Of a stretch of 64,000 nucleotides of DNA, positions 1 through 11,919 are shown piece by piece. A program made the translations under genes and the position numbers. Each line of letters opens with the position of its first letter. The first letter of the stretch is position 1. The notes below the pieces were generated by a model. It did not search any database. It had not been told where the DNA came from and saw nothing but the letters and a program-made list of their open reading frames with translations. The DNA lies in NCBI RefSeq assembly GCF_902686445.1, contig NC_062220.1, positions 112,020,643 to 112,084,642 of the forward strand, given 5' to 3'. This DNA is from Sciurus carolinensis. Taxonomy: Eukaryota > Chordata > Mammalia > Rodentia > Sciuridae.

Positions 1-1112
1 ATGAGTTTTAATTTGGTTTTTTTGTTTCCTTCATTTCAAGGATTTGTTTGTTTGTTTTTAGAATCTCTATATCTTTATTGAAATGATCTTTCGTTTCCTG
101 CATTTTCCCTTTTAACTGCTGATTGGAGTGATCATGCATTGCCTGCATTTGCTCTTTTATCTCATCGTTTGTTTCTCTGATCATTTTAATTATATACATT
201 CTGAACTTCCTTTCTGACATTTCTTTTGCCATGCTATCTTTGAATTCTATTGATATAGCATCTAGGTTTGATTGAGACACTTTCTTCCTTTGTTTTCTCA
301 TGTTGTTCATGTATCTTCCCCTCTAGCAGTGCAAATCAGAGGTATTGCAGTTTCCCCCCTATAGACTTATAGTGTCCCCGTAGGTTTCCAATACCTCACC
401 TTGAAGTGAGAGATCAATATTAGCAGCACATCAGACAAACTATGCATCTTTAACTCAAATAGTGCCTTTTAAGTTATTAACTGTATTGTCTTAATAAACA
501 GAGATTATGAGTTCGATTGTTATCTACAGCTTATCCAATAAGTTTGCAATAAGGACCACAATTTCTAATGATGGGGAGGGATGTAGGATATAGCATTAAT
601 GAGATAAGAAGTGAATCTATAGAAGTACTATGTCATAGGAGAAGTGAAAATGAAATTAAAAGAAATCTGTTTTTAGCATGAGAAAAGGGAGAAAGAATCT
701 CCAAAGACAAAGATAGATAGGAGGAAAATAGAGAGGGTGAGAAAAATATTAATAAAATAAAAGTAGGAATAATAGGAGGTATAATAGGGATGACCATAAT
801 ATTACTACTAATAAAAATATCTGCAATAAAACTATACTGTACTGCTCAATCCTCTTAGTCTTCAGTAGCCTGATGCCTTGGAGGAACTTGATAATGTGGT
901 ATCCCAAGAGGAATGCTACCCCTCGAGGGATGGTGGCCTCTAGGCGGGGTATAATACATGCTAGTGGGCAGAGGTGCCCCCACTTGTTGATAGATGGTCA
1001 ATGGCAGCTCAGGTGCTAGACCACAGGCTGTGGCCGGGCTAGGAAGGGTCTGGTGTCTCTGAACCAGGCCTCCCTGGTGCAGGAGTCTCACATGGTGGTA
1101 CTGGGCAGGGCC
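1..1112 (-). mobile_element. L1 LINE, 5' end (5'UTR plus start of ORF1), cut by window edge
   Basis: Read on the minus strand this starts near 1112 with a comparatively GC-rich leader, runs through about 800 bp without a long conserved frame, and enters a protein with the L1 ORF1 N-terminal signature at 310. The order (GC-rich leader, then ORF1) is that of an L1 5'UTR, so this copy keeps its 5' end, which most L1 copies lose. The leader holds a 78-codon frame (1091 to 855) rich in Pro and Gly, which I take as chance coding in a GC-rich UTR. The rest of the element lies left of the window. The 5' boundary is approximate; it is set where GC-rich sequence gives way to T-rich flank after 1110. 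Confidence 0.72.
8..310 (-). pseudogene. L1 ORF1 N-terminal fragment (coiled-coil part), early stop
   Basis: A 100-residue frame starts MNNMRKQRKK and contains EMSERKFRMYIIKMIRE followed by a Lys/Glu/Gln-rich heptad-like stretch. This resembles the N-terminal and coiled-coil part of mammalian L1 ORF1p, the trimeric RNA-binding chaperone needed for L1 retrotransposition. ORF1 is normally around 340-370 codons; here a stop falls at about codon 101, before any RNA-recognition or C-terminal domain. Unless sequence beyond the window restores the frame, this copy cannot make ORF1p. The start at 310 fits because the 5'UTR-like region lies directly upstream. Confidence 0.75.
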
Positions 1113-2785
1113 TCTTTTTTTTATTTTTAAGGAAAAGAATTCATTCAGAAGTTTCTTCAGAATTTCAGTGGCATCTGTAACCCAGGAAAATAAACAATCT
1201 CCTTAGCTAGTCAAAGGGAAATGTATCCACCTGAGTCCCTCCCTCTGGTTATTTAACAGGGTTCACTTATTTCTCAGATGGCCTATTAGAATAGGTGGAA
1301 GTTTTAATCAACTAGAAAAGAAAGACATCAGTTCATATCTGATGAACTGTAGGTCATGTTTTAAAATGTTAATATTCAAGAATAAATTTTGCTTATTTAT
1401 GCTGTGATTTTGGCAGATCTCAGGAATTACCCAATAGGAAAAATTAAATTACTTTTTTTTCATTTAATGGCAAATTAAACCATGGTGATGATAAGCCATC
1501 CTTCTTTACACAAATACTCAGAACAAAATCTTCCTGTCTATTTAAATTTGTGCATATTTTAAATGTCTAAAAACATTTTTAAATAATCACATTTTAATTT
1601 TCTGATTATTCTTGCATTAAAAATGATAGCAAAACTTTGTTCGACCTCAAATGCAGGAAGATCTGTTGCCAATATTAGCACAATAGAAAATTTTAATATC
1701 TCCCAAATGTACACCTGAAAAAAATATTTTGAAAATATTTTAAATATTTATGTTAAGCAACCTATTGCAAAAGGGATGGTGAAGAACCATGTATTTGATA
1801 TTCCAAGAAGTCCAAAGGTATGAACCTTGATTTGATATTTTTTAGGGTAATCTGTTATTCTTAGAAGATATTATAGAACAAGTAAGAAAGTACAAAATGT
1901 GTTCTAAAGACTCATGGGGTTAAACAGAAAATCAATTGGGATTGAGAATCCATAAATCTGACCAAACTTTTCCATGTGTTCATACACTAATATACTACAG
2001 CAAATTCCAACATTAAGTAGATCCACAAGATACTAATTTTCTAAAAAAACTACAAATAAATTGCAGAAAGATTAGTAGAGAAGAAGGAAGGGAACCAAAG
2101 GAGGAAGGAAGGGGTAGGGGGAAATTTCAGGGGGCTGAATTAAAGCAAATTATATTCCATGCTTTTGTTATTATGTCAAATGTATCCTAAGAAATAAGAA
2201 AAACTGGTTGTATCATTTCTCCTTACTCAAATTCCAGAACAAGATACAGAGGAACAAATGGGTAATAATTATAGAAAAGATATAATATATATAAATTGAA
2301 AACTTGGAGTCTATGAAAGAAAAATAACTTCTTTCCCCTATCGTATCCAACTCTTTACTCTGACTCTGACAACAGAGTAAAGAGTGTGGGTGTGCCTGGA
2401 TTTATTTACTTATGTGTGTGTTTGTGTGTGTGTATTTCCCACACCAACATTTTCCTCACATCTCCTGACATAACCAGGTGTCTTAAATTCACTTATGACC
2501 ATAATTCTGGACTTAGTGCAGATCTCACAGCTTAAGGACTCAATCCCAAAAGATTGACCCCATTTCAGACATTAATCATAAGTAATGAATTACTTGGTTA
2601 TCCACATTTTTAACTCAGCTATATAGCAGAGGTTCCCAAAATACTCTCCTGAGGTTCAATGATTTGCAAGAATTTCTCACAGAACAATAAGCTCATAACA
2701 ACAGAGTTTCTCCAAAGGATCTATACCCTCACTGAACTTTCCAAGTAATTTCAGGACAGGGTGGGCCTTTCAGATGCTGGCAGAT
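1113..2785. other. AT-rich single-copy DNA, no gene seen
   Basis: No repeat family or coding signature recognised. It holds an impure TG-rich simple repeat near 2412-2437 and several short A- or T-runs. Frames are short and unconvincing. Confidence 0.5.
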
Positions 2786-3206
2786 TGTTATGGGTTGGAT
2801 TTGAGGTATCCCCCAAAAGTTCACATGTGAGACAATGCAGGCAGTTTCAGAGGAGAAATGATTGGATTTTAAGAGTCTTAACCCAATTAATTGAAGTGGT
2901 AGGGTGTGGTTGAATAAGATCAGAATTGGGCGTGGCTTTGGGGTATATATTTTGTATCTGGAGAGTGGAGGTTCTCTCTCTCTTTCTCCCCTTCCTGATC
3001 ACCATGATGCGAGCTGCTTCCCTCTGCCACTCTCTCCTATCGTGATGTTCAGCCTCACCTTGAGCCCTGAGGAATGGAGCTGGCCTTCTTTTTGGACTAA
3101 GACCTCTGAAACAATGAGCCCTCAAATAACCTTTTCTCTTCTACAATTGTGCAGGTCAGATCATCTAGTCACAGCAGGGAAAAAAAAAAAAAAACTGACT
3201 GTAACA
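2786..3206 (+). mobile_element. Solo LTR of a MaLR (ERVL-related) retrotransposon
   Basis: The 421-bp block starts with TGTTATGGGTTGGAT and runs through the characteristic MaLR order: a 'cccccaaaagttcacatgtg' stretch, a TATA-like gtatatat at about 2943-2950, a TCTCTC tract, and a 3' part with ccctcaaataa and a final gtaaca. It begins TG and ends CA. The flanking 5-mers cagat (2781-2785) and ctgat (3207-3211) match at 4 of 5 bases, consistent with the 5-bp target duplication of this class. A 14-bp A-run sits near the end. Reading frames inside are not genes. Confidence 0.8.
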
Positions 3207-3211
3207 CTGAT

Positions 3212-3939
3212 TCACAGGAATATTCTGGCCTAGTACCATAGCCTGGTCCAAGGCAGAAATCACCATCACCTCTGGGTCATCCTGTCCCTCTGAAGAGAAA
3301 TTGAGCAAACATCACATAGCCCTCCTTTTCCACTACATATCTACTGCTCTGGTGATTCCCAGTGATTCCTGAGTAAAAACAAATTAAAACTCACAGCTTT
3401 CCTGGTCCACAGTAACAAGAATTGCTACTATAACAGAGAGTATGAATGTCAGGTGGTTTGTCTTGTAAATTCAATGAATGCAATCCAGGGACACAAGGTT
3501 GAAAGCAAGGTAACAGGATTTATGAGCATAATAGAAAAGAAAGCAGAGCTCCTGAAGAGGGAGGGGTCCCAAGAAAGGAATGCCAACCTGTGTCTGTTGT
3601 GTAGGGATTTTTTATGGCCTTGATCTGACCCTATAGGTGATTGATGGAGTATAGGATTCAGAAAGGGGGCCCATCAACTTTCTGTATTTTGTCTTCTTCA
3701 GTAAATCTGGAGAAAAGTGATTTCTCAGCTTTTATTATCACAAGGGTGAGGATGAGAGTCTATTGGCATGAGAGGGATTGGTTTTTAGAGAACATTTTGA
3801 GGTTAGACACTGCTAGGGGCTGCTAAGGAACTATCCTTGAGGATAGGACCACTTTTCCAATCTTCTCTTCCACTTTTTCTTCTCCAAGACCCCTTTTTGG
3901 ACTGTATATAGATGGTCTATATTTTTATCTTACTACTCA
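3212..3939. other. Unassigned intergenic DNA
   Basis: No gene recognised. The part from about 3430 to 3830 has moderate GC and could be a very old LTR remnant, but I cannot place it in a family. Confidence 0.35.
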
Positions 3940-4220
3940 TTCAAAGACTATTTATTGAACACAATATGGCAGGGAAACAAAATCAAAACCCTTTTCCTAT
4001 TTTATTTGCATTCTCAAGGGCAAGACAGAGAATTCTCAACATGTCTACAAGTAAATTATGTAATGATATAAAGAGATGAGAAGGAAATTAGTGTAGGAGG
4101 AATGTCATGACCAGGGGAGGAGGAGTTGAGATATGTCATTTTAAATGGGGTTGTCTGGACAGAACTTACTGAACAGATTACTAGAACCATTTGATTCTCC
4201 AATCCCTGAAAGGTCAAGTA
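3940..4220 (-). mobile_element. L2 LINE fragment
   Basis: The reverse of an L2 3' end is visible: a 'ttcaaagactatttattgaacac' type start (L2 ends in an 'ataaatatttgttgaatga' type tail on its own strand) followed by the diverged purine-rich reverse of the L2 3' region. Strongly diverged; the right boundary is a guess. Confidence 0.5.
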
Positions 4221-5296
4221 CTCATCCCAATTTGTGGGATGTCTGGGAGGATAAAAAGAACTTGTAACTTTTTAACTCATCTTAAAAACTTGAAATATTA
4301 GATTTGTTCAAGCTATTGTTTTTCATAGTGTTTATGTAGACTTTAATGCCAAGTAATTCACTACCTTCAAGGTTTCTGATCTTTGAGTGTCCTTTGAAAT
4401 AGTCAAGAGAAATTAGACCCTAGGGAAATATTTTATTGTAGTCAAACAAGACAGTTTCTTCACTTATGGACTTAAGACAACATTTTGTTGCCATTCATGC
4501 AGGCTTCATGAAAATTGCAATTACACTGAGCACATAACACCTGAAGCCCATGAGTGACGAGTCTTCACAAAATAAAGTTTCTGGATGTGGAAATAAATAT
4601 CAATGAATGGAAAATCACTTATCAGAAAATCTAGTGCACATTTCCCCTATCAGCTAAATTGTTCCAAAACTTTACAAAAACAAAATGGTATCAGCTTTTA
4701 GCATCTCTAATACATTCCTTTATTGCAGACAGCTTTTTTGAATCACATTAAAACCACAAGATTGGAGTTGCCATGAGTTGCATTTTATCAGCACAAATGA
4801 GAGTGATTTTTTTTTTCACCATACAAATTAGAGCGATTATTTCAATTCAAGCTGTGATAGTTCTGAGGAGAATGATTGCACATATATTATTCAAAAAAGA
4901 AAAAGAGAAAAGAAAAAAGAAAGGATCACAGTAGGATTCTTCAACACAGTGTTTAGATTTGTTTGTATGGTTTTTTTTAATCCAGCTACTTAGCAGTAAT
5001 TTATTGCCCTATTACTTCCACACTTTGCTGAATTCAGAAAGTCTGTACTTGTCATGTTTACAACTAAAGATACTCATAATCCTTTTTCTGTACTGAAACT
5101 TTAAGAAAGACATAAACCAAGTTAGACACCGATTAAAAGCTACTGAATGTAAATTGAGGTGACATTATATAAAAAATTTTAAAAACTGTTCTCCAAGGTT
5201 ATAAATAGTCTAAAATCACACATTTAATAAGTGCTTCAACAGGAGCTTATCCATGTTGCATAGCTTCATGCTCTAAAAGAAACGGGTAAAGGGAAA
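4221..5296. other. AT-rich single-copy DNA, no gene seen
   Basis: No recognisable repeat or coding region. A-rich simple sequence lies at about 4893-4922. Confidence 0.45.
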
Positions 5297-5395
5297 CTAT
5301 GAATGTAGTGCAGCGGCAGAACACTTGCAGATCACTAGCATGCATGAGGTCCAGTCCCCCACAACAATCCCCATCCCTCAAAGCAGACCCAGAAG
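5297..5395 (+). mobile_element. ID-type SINE (tRNA-derived), diverged
   Basis: The order 'tgtagtgcagcggcagaacacttgcag ... ctagcatgcatgaggtcc' follows the ID-element body (A-box-like region, then 'gcttgcctagcatgcatgaggccc', then the B-box region). The A box is degenerate and the tail is mixed rather than pure A, so this is an old copy. ID elements derive from a tRNA/BC1-type RNA and are moved by L1 proteins. Confidence 0.65.
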
Positions 5396-5462
5396 CTTCT
5401 ATAAAAATGCCTTTTTCACCATGTCCCCCCTACTATCTTTTAACACAAAATCAGATTAAAGA

Positions 5463-5634
5463 GAATTTGAGAAACAACTGAATCCTTCACTGAAATTACT
5501 GAGTATAGGACAAAATATATAAAATGAATTCCCTTGCCAACATATATATATATATATATGTATGTGTATATATATATACACATACATACATATATAAATG
5601 AAGAAATTTCAGCAGTTTTATAATCCTCATAATT
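5463..5634 (-). repeat. Inverted duplication, left copy
   Basis: The reverse complement of these ~172 bases matches 6558-6737 almost base for base on both sides of an AT/TG microsatellite core. The difference in length is explained by the microsatellite (longer in the right copy). This copy lies just outside the neighbouring L1 (5686-7345). Confidence 0.88.
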
Positions 5635-5685
5635 TTGCATTCAACTTTTGAAATTCACTTTCTTCTTTATATTTATTAAATTTTT

Positions 5686-6611
5686 TTCTGAAAAGAACTG
5701 GAAGAATAAGAGACCAAGAATAGCTAAAGCAATCCTTAGCAGGAAGGGAAAGCAGGGGGTATCACAATACCAGACCTTCAACTATACTACAAACCAATAG
5801 TAACAAAAACACCATGGTATTGACAACAAAATAGTTAGATCAATGGTACAGAATAGAGGACACAAAGACAAACCCAAATAAATACAGTTTTATCATACTA
5901 GACAAAGGTGCCAAAAACGTACAATGAAGAAAAAACAGCCTGTTCAACAAATGGTGCTGGGAAAACTGGAAATCCATATGCAACAGAATGAAAATAAACC
6001 CCTCTCACCTGCACCAAACTCAATTCAAAGATGGATCAAGGACCTTGGAATCAGACCAGAGATCCTGCACCTTATGGAAGAAAAAGTAGGTCCAAATCTT
6101 CATCATGTCAGTTTATGATCAGACTTCCTTAACATGACTCCCAAAGCACAAGAAATAAAAGCAAGAATCAATAACTGGAATAGATTCAAACTAAAAAGCT
6201 TTCTCTCAGCAAAGGAAACTATCAGCAATGTGAAGAGAGAGCCTACAGAGTGGGAGAAAATCTTTGCCACTCATACTTCAGATAGAGCACTAATTTCCAG
6301 AATCTATAAAGAACTCAAAAAACTTTACACCAAGAATACAACTAATCCAATCAACAAATGGACTAAGGAAATGAACACACACTTCACAGAAGAAGATCTA
6401 CAAGCAATCAACAGATATATAAAAAAAATGTTCAACATCTCTAGTTGAAGAGAAATGCAAATCAAAATTACCCTAAGATTCCATCTCACCCCAATTATAA
6501 TGGCAATTATCAAGAATACAAACAACAATAGGTGTTGGTGAGGATGTGGGGAAAAAGAATTATGAGGATTATAAAACTGCTGAAATTTCTTCATTTATAT
6601 ATGTATGTATG

Positions 6612-6662
<51 letters not shown>

Positions 6663-7345
6663 GCAAGGGAATTCATTTTATATATTTTGTCCTATACTCA
6701 GTAATTTCAGTGAAGGATTCAGTTGTTTCTCAAATTCCCATACATTGCTGATGGGGTTGCAAATTAGTGCAGTCACTCTGGAAAGCAGTGTGGAGATTCC
6801 TTAGAAAACTTGGAATGGAATCACCATTTGACCCACTCCTTGGTCTATACCCAAAGAACTTAAAATCAGCATACTACAGAGATGCAGCCACATCAATGTT
6901 CATAGCTGCTCAATTCACCATAGCCAGATTGTGGAACCAACCTAGATGCCCTTCAATTGATGAATGGATAAAGAAACTATGGTATAGCTATACAATGGAA
7001 TATTACTCAGCCATAAAGAAGAATAAAATTATGGCATTTGCAAGCAAATGGATGAAGTTGGAGAATATCATGCTAAATGAGATAAGCCAATCCCTAAAAA
7101 TCAAAGGACGAATGATCTCACTGTTAAGTGGATGATGATACATAATGGGGTGTGGGAAGGGGCAAGAATGGAGGAAGGAGGGACTTTATAGAGGGAAAAG
7201 AGGGGTTGGAGGGGTGGGGGGAAGGAAAAATAACATAATGAATCAAACACTATTACCCTAGGTAATTGTATGATTACACAAATGGTATACCTTTACTCCA
7301 TGTACAAACAGAGAAATAAGTTGTACCCCATTTGTTTACAATTTA
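5686..7345 (+). mobile_element. L1 LINE, 5'-truncated: end of ORF2 and 3'UTR
   Basis: The sequence encodes, with shifts and stops, the distal part of L1 ORF2: frames at 5924-6118, 6134-6448 and 6767-7135 give pieces such as FKLKSFLSAKETISNVKREPTEWEK and KKLWYSYTMEYYSAIKKNK, both hallmarks of the ORF2 C-terminal region downstream of the reverse transcriptase. After the last stop comes a G-rich 3'UTR (ggaggggtggggggaagg near 7207) and an A-rich end. The endonuclease and reverse transcriptase catalytic parts are absent. A 180-bp foreign block (6558-6737) interrupts it and replaces only a few L1 bases. Confidence 0.9.
6558..6737 (+). repeat. Inverted duplication, right copy, inserted in L1
   Basis: This block separates the L1 sequences 'gatgtggggaaaaag' and 'ccatacattgctgatgggg', which are adjacent apart from about 7 bases in the related copies near 29,640 and 32,695. 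It is the reverse complement of 5463-5634. It contains a long (AT)n run at 6621-6658. Confidence 0.88.
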
Positions 7346-9889
7346 AAAGAAAAAGGAATTGGAACAAAATTATGCCCATTCAAAGGTCATTTACATTCTT
7401 GCTTGTGAGTCTATCAAAACATTGAGGGTGTACCAAACCCAGCAGATGGAGGACTTACTGCAGAGTCAGGTAGGTGGAGAGCTGGGTAACAAACAAGATG
7501 ATAGCTTCCAAGGGAAGGAATTCAGTTCCTCTAGTTTTGGTGACAAAAGCGTGAGGCATGGAAAGCAGAGATTAGAGAGATGGCATGTAACTCAGACAAA
7601 ACTAAGTTCTTCTAGAGCAGTTTTTGGTGGACATTACCAGACGTTCATTTTAGAAGTAGATCCACAGATTTACATGTTCAGGAAGAACAAAAGAAATAAT
7701 ATTTTCTGGTTCCTGATGAAATTACTAGAGTTTGTATATAAATATTGCTTGAAAATCATTGTTTTATGCAAGGTACCCATTCATTGATTGATATATGAGA
7801 TTAATTCTAGTTGGATCCAACTTGGTAGTTAGAAGATCAGTCTTGGATTAAAGTAAACAGCAGTGATTAGAAAAAGAAATGATAACAAAAAATTGCTATA
7901 ATAATTAATGAAGATTTCATGAATAAACTTCCCCAAATGTGTTTCTGTTAAACTTCAGAATCACTTTTCCAGGAACCTGGAACCTTTTCAGTTTTTAAAA
8001 CTACACTGAATGATAGCAATACTTGATCATGATGCCATGTGGAAGAATTCTTTGAATCTGTTAGAAATCAAGTTTAGCCATTAATAAAAGTATTTTTTCA
8101 AACTCATACGGGATTCACATGTGAATCAAATGTGAGAGGTAAAAATGTTAGATGTTTAAATTCTCTCTTCCATCCCAGCTTGCTTCTTTGGATTTCAGTA
8201 TATCAGGGCTTTTTCAGAAAAAAAGCAATATACTGAATCTCAAGACCAAAGCCCTCAGTATTAATGACATTCTAGAGTGACAGAGAGATATATTAAAATC
8301 TTTAAAGATAAACATTATCAGTATCCTTTATATGATAAACTTAACTTAGTTGCCTTTAAAAACTTAAGATATTTAAATTCAGACCCTTCCATTTGAGTAT
8401 GAGGTGTTCAATTCATTGGAAAAGTAACAAACATCTACATTATTCCACCAGAGGCACAACTAGTTGAAGGTGCCCTTCAATCAGATACCATAAATTACAT
8501 CTTGAGTATGAAGGAAATTGCAGTGTGAATATACATAAATCATTAAAAATACAATCTGTCTTTCAAGTTATGTATGAAATGGAGTGAGATAAACTGTATG
8601 GCCATATTTCAAGACTGGAAGGAAACCCAGAATAATTTCCACTGGAAGGAGAACATGCTATTGTAATAAAAATTTCCCCAAACTACCATTAATGTCTATT
8701 ACAGAGAAAAGAGCAATTATTATTATTACATGAAATGAGAAAATAAGAAAAAACTCTGATAGAGAAAGGGTAGATGAAATATGAGGGTGTGCATTTTAAT
8801 TATAAGACAAATTAAGCAATGAAAGAGTTGGCTAGACATTTTACTTTCATCACTATCAAAGCTGGCTTCAGATCTATTAAGAAATTCTTTCAGAATGCTA
8901 TTTAAAAGAACATTGTTTACTAATTTGCCAGTTTTGCTGTAAAAAACAGCCTTTGAGTTTTCTTTGTACTACAACAAAAGATATCATAATCTAGTTAAGT
9001 GTGATTTGATATTTAAATTAACTAATCATAAAATTTTTTCAACTTAGTTCTAAATGTTTAACAGCTATAGAAAACAAGAGTTTCATGAGAAAAAAACTTA
9101 GCATTTGAAAGGTGATATCACCTTTAGCATAGTGAAAATATTATAGCAATATTATTGGTATGTAAAATGTTATAGAAGGCAAACAATTCCACAGCCCAAA
9201 GTCAATTTTATAATGATAAAATTGCCTACACACAGGAATTTAATAGACTGCACTCCTTTCAATCAATTGTAAAAGTATTTCTATATGCAGAATATTTTTA
9301 CATGGAAAATACATATGAATTATTTATGCAAACATAGAGAAAAATTAGTACTTGAGAAAAGAATGAATTAAAAATATTTTAAATTTGTATGAGTCGGTTC
9401 ATTCCATGTGAATCTTTCAAAGATTTTTTTGCCTTTATTTCACTTTTCTTCTGTTGTTTCAAATTATATAAGAGAATATTACATAGTAGGGTAATGGAAT
9501 ATCATGATGGAATAATTAATAGGAATCTGAGGCCTTGAAATGAAAAGAAATTAAAGTACAATCTTTTACTTGTAAATGTCATTAGTTAGATTGTGCCCAT
9601 AGCAAAATAAAGTTTCAGTGATAGAAGACACAAAAAAGAATATATGATCTGCATATTTCAATGCTAGACACGAAGTATACTGCTAATAGGTGTAAATAAG
9701 AAAACAAGGACAGATAATGTATCTATCTTTAACAGCAGAGGGGGTATGTAGTAAAATAAAAGAATTGATTAATTAAAACTGGGATCAGCACCTCAAAGGA
9801 AACAGATTGGGTGCAAAAAGTGAATATAACTAGAAGGCCTAACAGTTTGAATACTGAAAGACTTTTATCAGAAAATTGAAGTACAAAAG
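7346..9889. other. AT-rich DNA, no gene seen; contains a hairpin
   Basis: No repeat family recognised. A 142-codon frame at 7359-7787 begins inside the L1 tail and shows no family resemblance, so I treat it as chance. An imperfect hairpin lies at 8191-8241. Confidence 0.45.
8191..8241. repeat. Imperfect hairpin (inverted repeat)
   Basis: ttcagtatat (from 8194) pairs with atatactgaa, and gcttttt pairs with aaaaagc inside it, giving about 17 paired bases around a short loop with a small internal bulge. Weak pairing may extend outward on both sides. It could be a small MITE remnant or chance. Confidence 0.4.
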
Positions 9890-9981
9890 AGTAAATGGGG
9901 GAAAACAATGAGAGGAAGATACTCCAAGCAGAGAAAATCGCAGGAGCAGAGGCCCATGGTCGAGGGTATCTTAACTCAATG
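9890..9981 (-). mobile_element. L2 LINE fragment, left part
   Basis: A 'gggg..gaggaagatactccaagcagagaaaatcgcaggagcagaggcccatgg' type stretch matches the reverse of the L2 region encoding the C-terminal part of its ORF. It appears to resume after the MaLR LTR, at about 10,344. Confidence 0.5.
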
Positions 9982-10343
9982 TGCTAGTCAGATTTCTGTT
10001 ACTATAAAAAATACCCAAGGTAATAAACCCACAAAGAGAAAAGACTTAATTTGGCTCACAATTTTGGAGATTCTGGTCCATAATTCACTGGCCCATTGCA
10101 ATGCATGAGATAGTAGTACATCATGGTGGAACTGTGTGGTGAAACAGAACTGCTCACCTCTTGGTCAGGAAATGAAAAGAGAGAAAGTAGAAGAGTCCAA
10201 GGTACCACAAATCCCTTCACAGCTACAGACCTTCTGGTAGACTCCACATTTTAAATATTCTACCACCTCCTAATGCTATCACTGTTGGGACAAAGTTTTT
10301 AGCCCACAGGCTTTGGGGAACCTTCAAGATCCAAACTGTAGCA
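9982..10343 (-). mobile_element. Solo MaLR LTR inserted in L2
   Basis: Minus orientation: the plus strand starts 'tgctagtcagatttctgttac', the reverse of a MaLR 3' end, passes 'aatacccaag', 'acttaatttggctcac' and 'catcatggtggaa', and ends 'ccaaactgtagca', the reverse of the MaLR start. Length of about 360 bp fits a MaLR LTR. No clear target duplication. Confidence 0.8.
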
Positions 10344-10600
10344 TACTAGAGGAAAAGAAAGAGGGTCAATGTTGTTGGAGCATAAAAAGTCCCAAAGTGA
10401 AACCAGATGAAGTTGAGGGTCTAGGCAGGAAATAGATCACACAAACTTTTCAGGAATAATCAGGAATGTTGCAATTGATCCTAGAAAATGCAGAATGATT
10501 CATAAGTGTAATGCAGGAAGTGACATGATGATTTTATATGTTAAGTCGACAATGTTCACCACCAGAACCATCTGGAGGTTGACCAGAAGTCTGAATTTAA
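10344..10600 (-). mobile_element. L2 LINE fragment, right part
   Basis: Diverged reverse L2 sequence, including 'aatgcaggaagtgacatgatga', which parallels the 'gcagaggagtgacatgatctga' stretch seen in many L2 copies read in reverse. Probably continuous with 9890-9981 before the LTR landed. Confidence 0.45.
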
Positions 10601-11081
10601 ATGACAAGAGAAAAGCTAAGTCCAAATCAACTTAATTATACATTGATATTCAAGAGTGTCTATAGCTGAGAGAGGGAATAAGGTGACAGGAATATTTACA
10701 TAGTTTGCCAATGTTCAAATTGAGTCTGTGATGAGATATAGTTCCTGGGCTGTGTTCATTTACATCAAGACCCAAGTTGGTGAAGAGGAGCATGGGAAAT
10801 ATGGTATATCAAGATCTGGGTGTGAGGATTTGCAAAGGATAAAGAACAGAAAGAACCTCAGTTGAAAGGATGATGCTTTAGACCAAGGATTGGTGTGGTG
10901 CTCTTAACCTGGTAGAAAACAAGAACACAAATTGAGGGAGGCTGATGTATGTGTAGACAAAGTACTATTATACACACTTGTGTTATTTTCTTCCCTTCCT
11001 GAAAGAAATGGTTGAAAAATGTTTGTTTTGTTAATATTCTGACATTATTTACAATATTCTATGTGATTATATCAAGGTTGT

Positions 11082-11520
11082 TGTAGCAAATTACTGAAAG
11101 CGTAATGGCTTAACACAATCCAAATGTAATGTATTATAGTTCTGAAGGTCAAAATTATGAAATGGGTTCCACTGGACTAAAATCAGGTGTTGACAGGAAT
11201 ACATTCCCTCCGGAAGCTCTAGAGGAAAGTAATAATTTCTTTGGTCTCTCAGATTGTAAAAGCTACCTACCTTGCTTGATTCGTGATCCCTCTATCACAT
11301 TGCTTTGACCTCTGCTTCTATTGTCACATCTCTTCTGCTTTCTGCCTTCCAAAGTCTTTTGTGGCAACATTAGACACACCAAATAATTAAGGACACTGCC
11401 CTCATTTCAAAAGCCTTAAAATAATTCACAAAATTATCTTTGTCATATAAAGTAATATTTTCACAGATTCTAGGGATTTTAATGTGAACATCTTTAGGGC
11501 ACCATTTCTATGCCTTCACC
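11082..11520 (-). mobile_element. Ancient MaLR/MLT-type LTR
   Basis: The order 'gttgtagcaaattactgaaagcgtaatggcttaacacaa', 'tagttctgaaggtcaaaattatgaaatgggttccactgg', 'caggtgttgacagg' and later 'aacatctttagggcaccatttctatgcc' follows a widespread ancient mammalian LTR read in reverse. Strong divergence; boundaries approximate; subfamily uncertain. Confidence 0.65.
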
Positions 11521-11919
11521 AGTGACGTAGCCAAATTTCTAGGTATAATGGAAACAATTTCCTAAGCATTTGAATGTCCTTTCTCAGAAATGCCTGAAAT
11601 GAAAACTACCTTCAATGATTTTAGACATCAGGAATGGGTATCCATTGTACTTTCTTTTAAATAGAAGAAGAAGAAATGCAAAGGGTAGACTCGGATTTCC
11701 TCTTCTAGATAAAGTGTGAATTTACTTATAGGAGTCAATAGAAGCCTGCATTAGAAATACAGAGATGAACAAAAAGAAAAGAAGGGACTACGCATATTCC
11801 CACCTACTGCTATAGGTCAATGTGTAGCCATGGTAATAGGGAAAAGAGACACTCCAAACTAAAACTCCTCTCTAACTATAATCAGCATAATGCACTGCAA
11901 TTCTTTTTCTCCTATTCAT

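Noticed and set aside
2904..3233. 109-codon frame on plus strand and 92-codon frame on minus strand
   Set aside because: Both lie within a MaLR LTR, which does not encode protein.
7359..7787. 142-codon plus-strand frame
   Set aside because: Starts inside the L1 tail, has no recognisable domain, and lies in AT-rich DNA without splice or promoter context.
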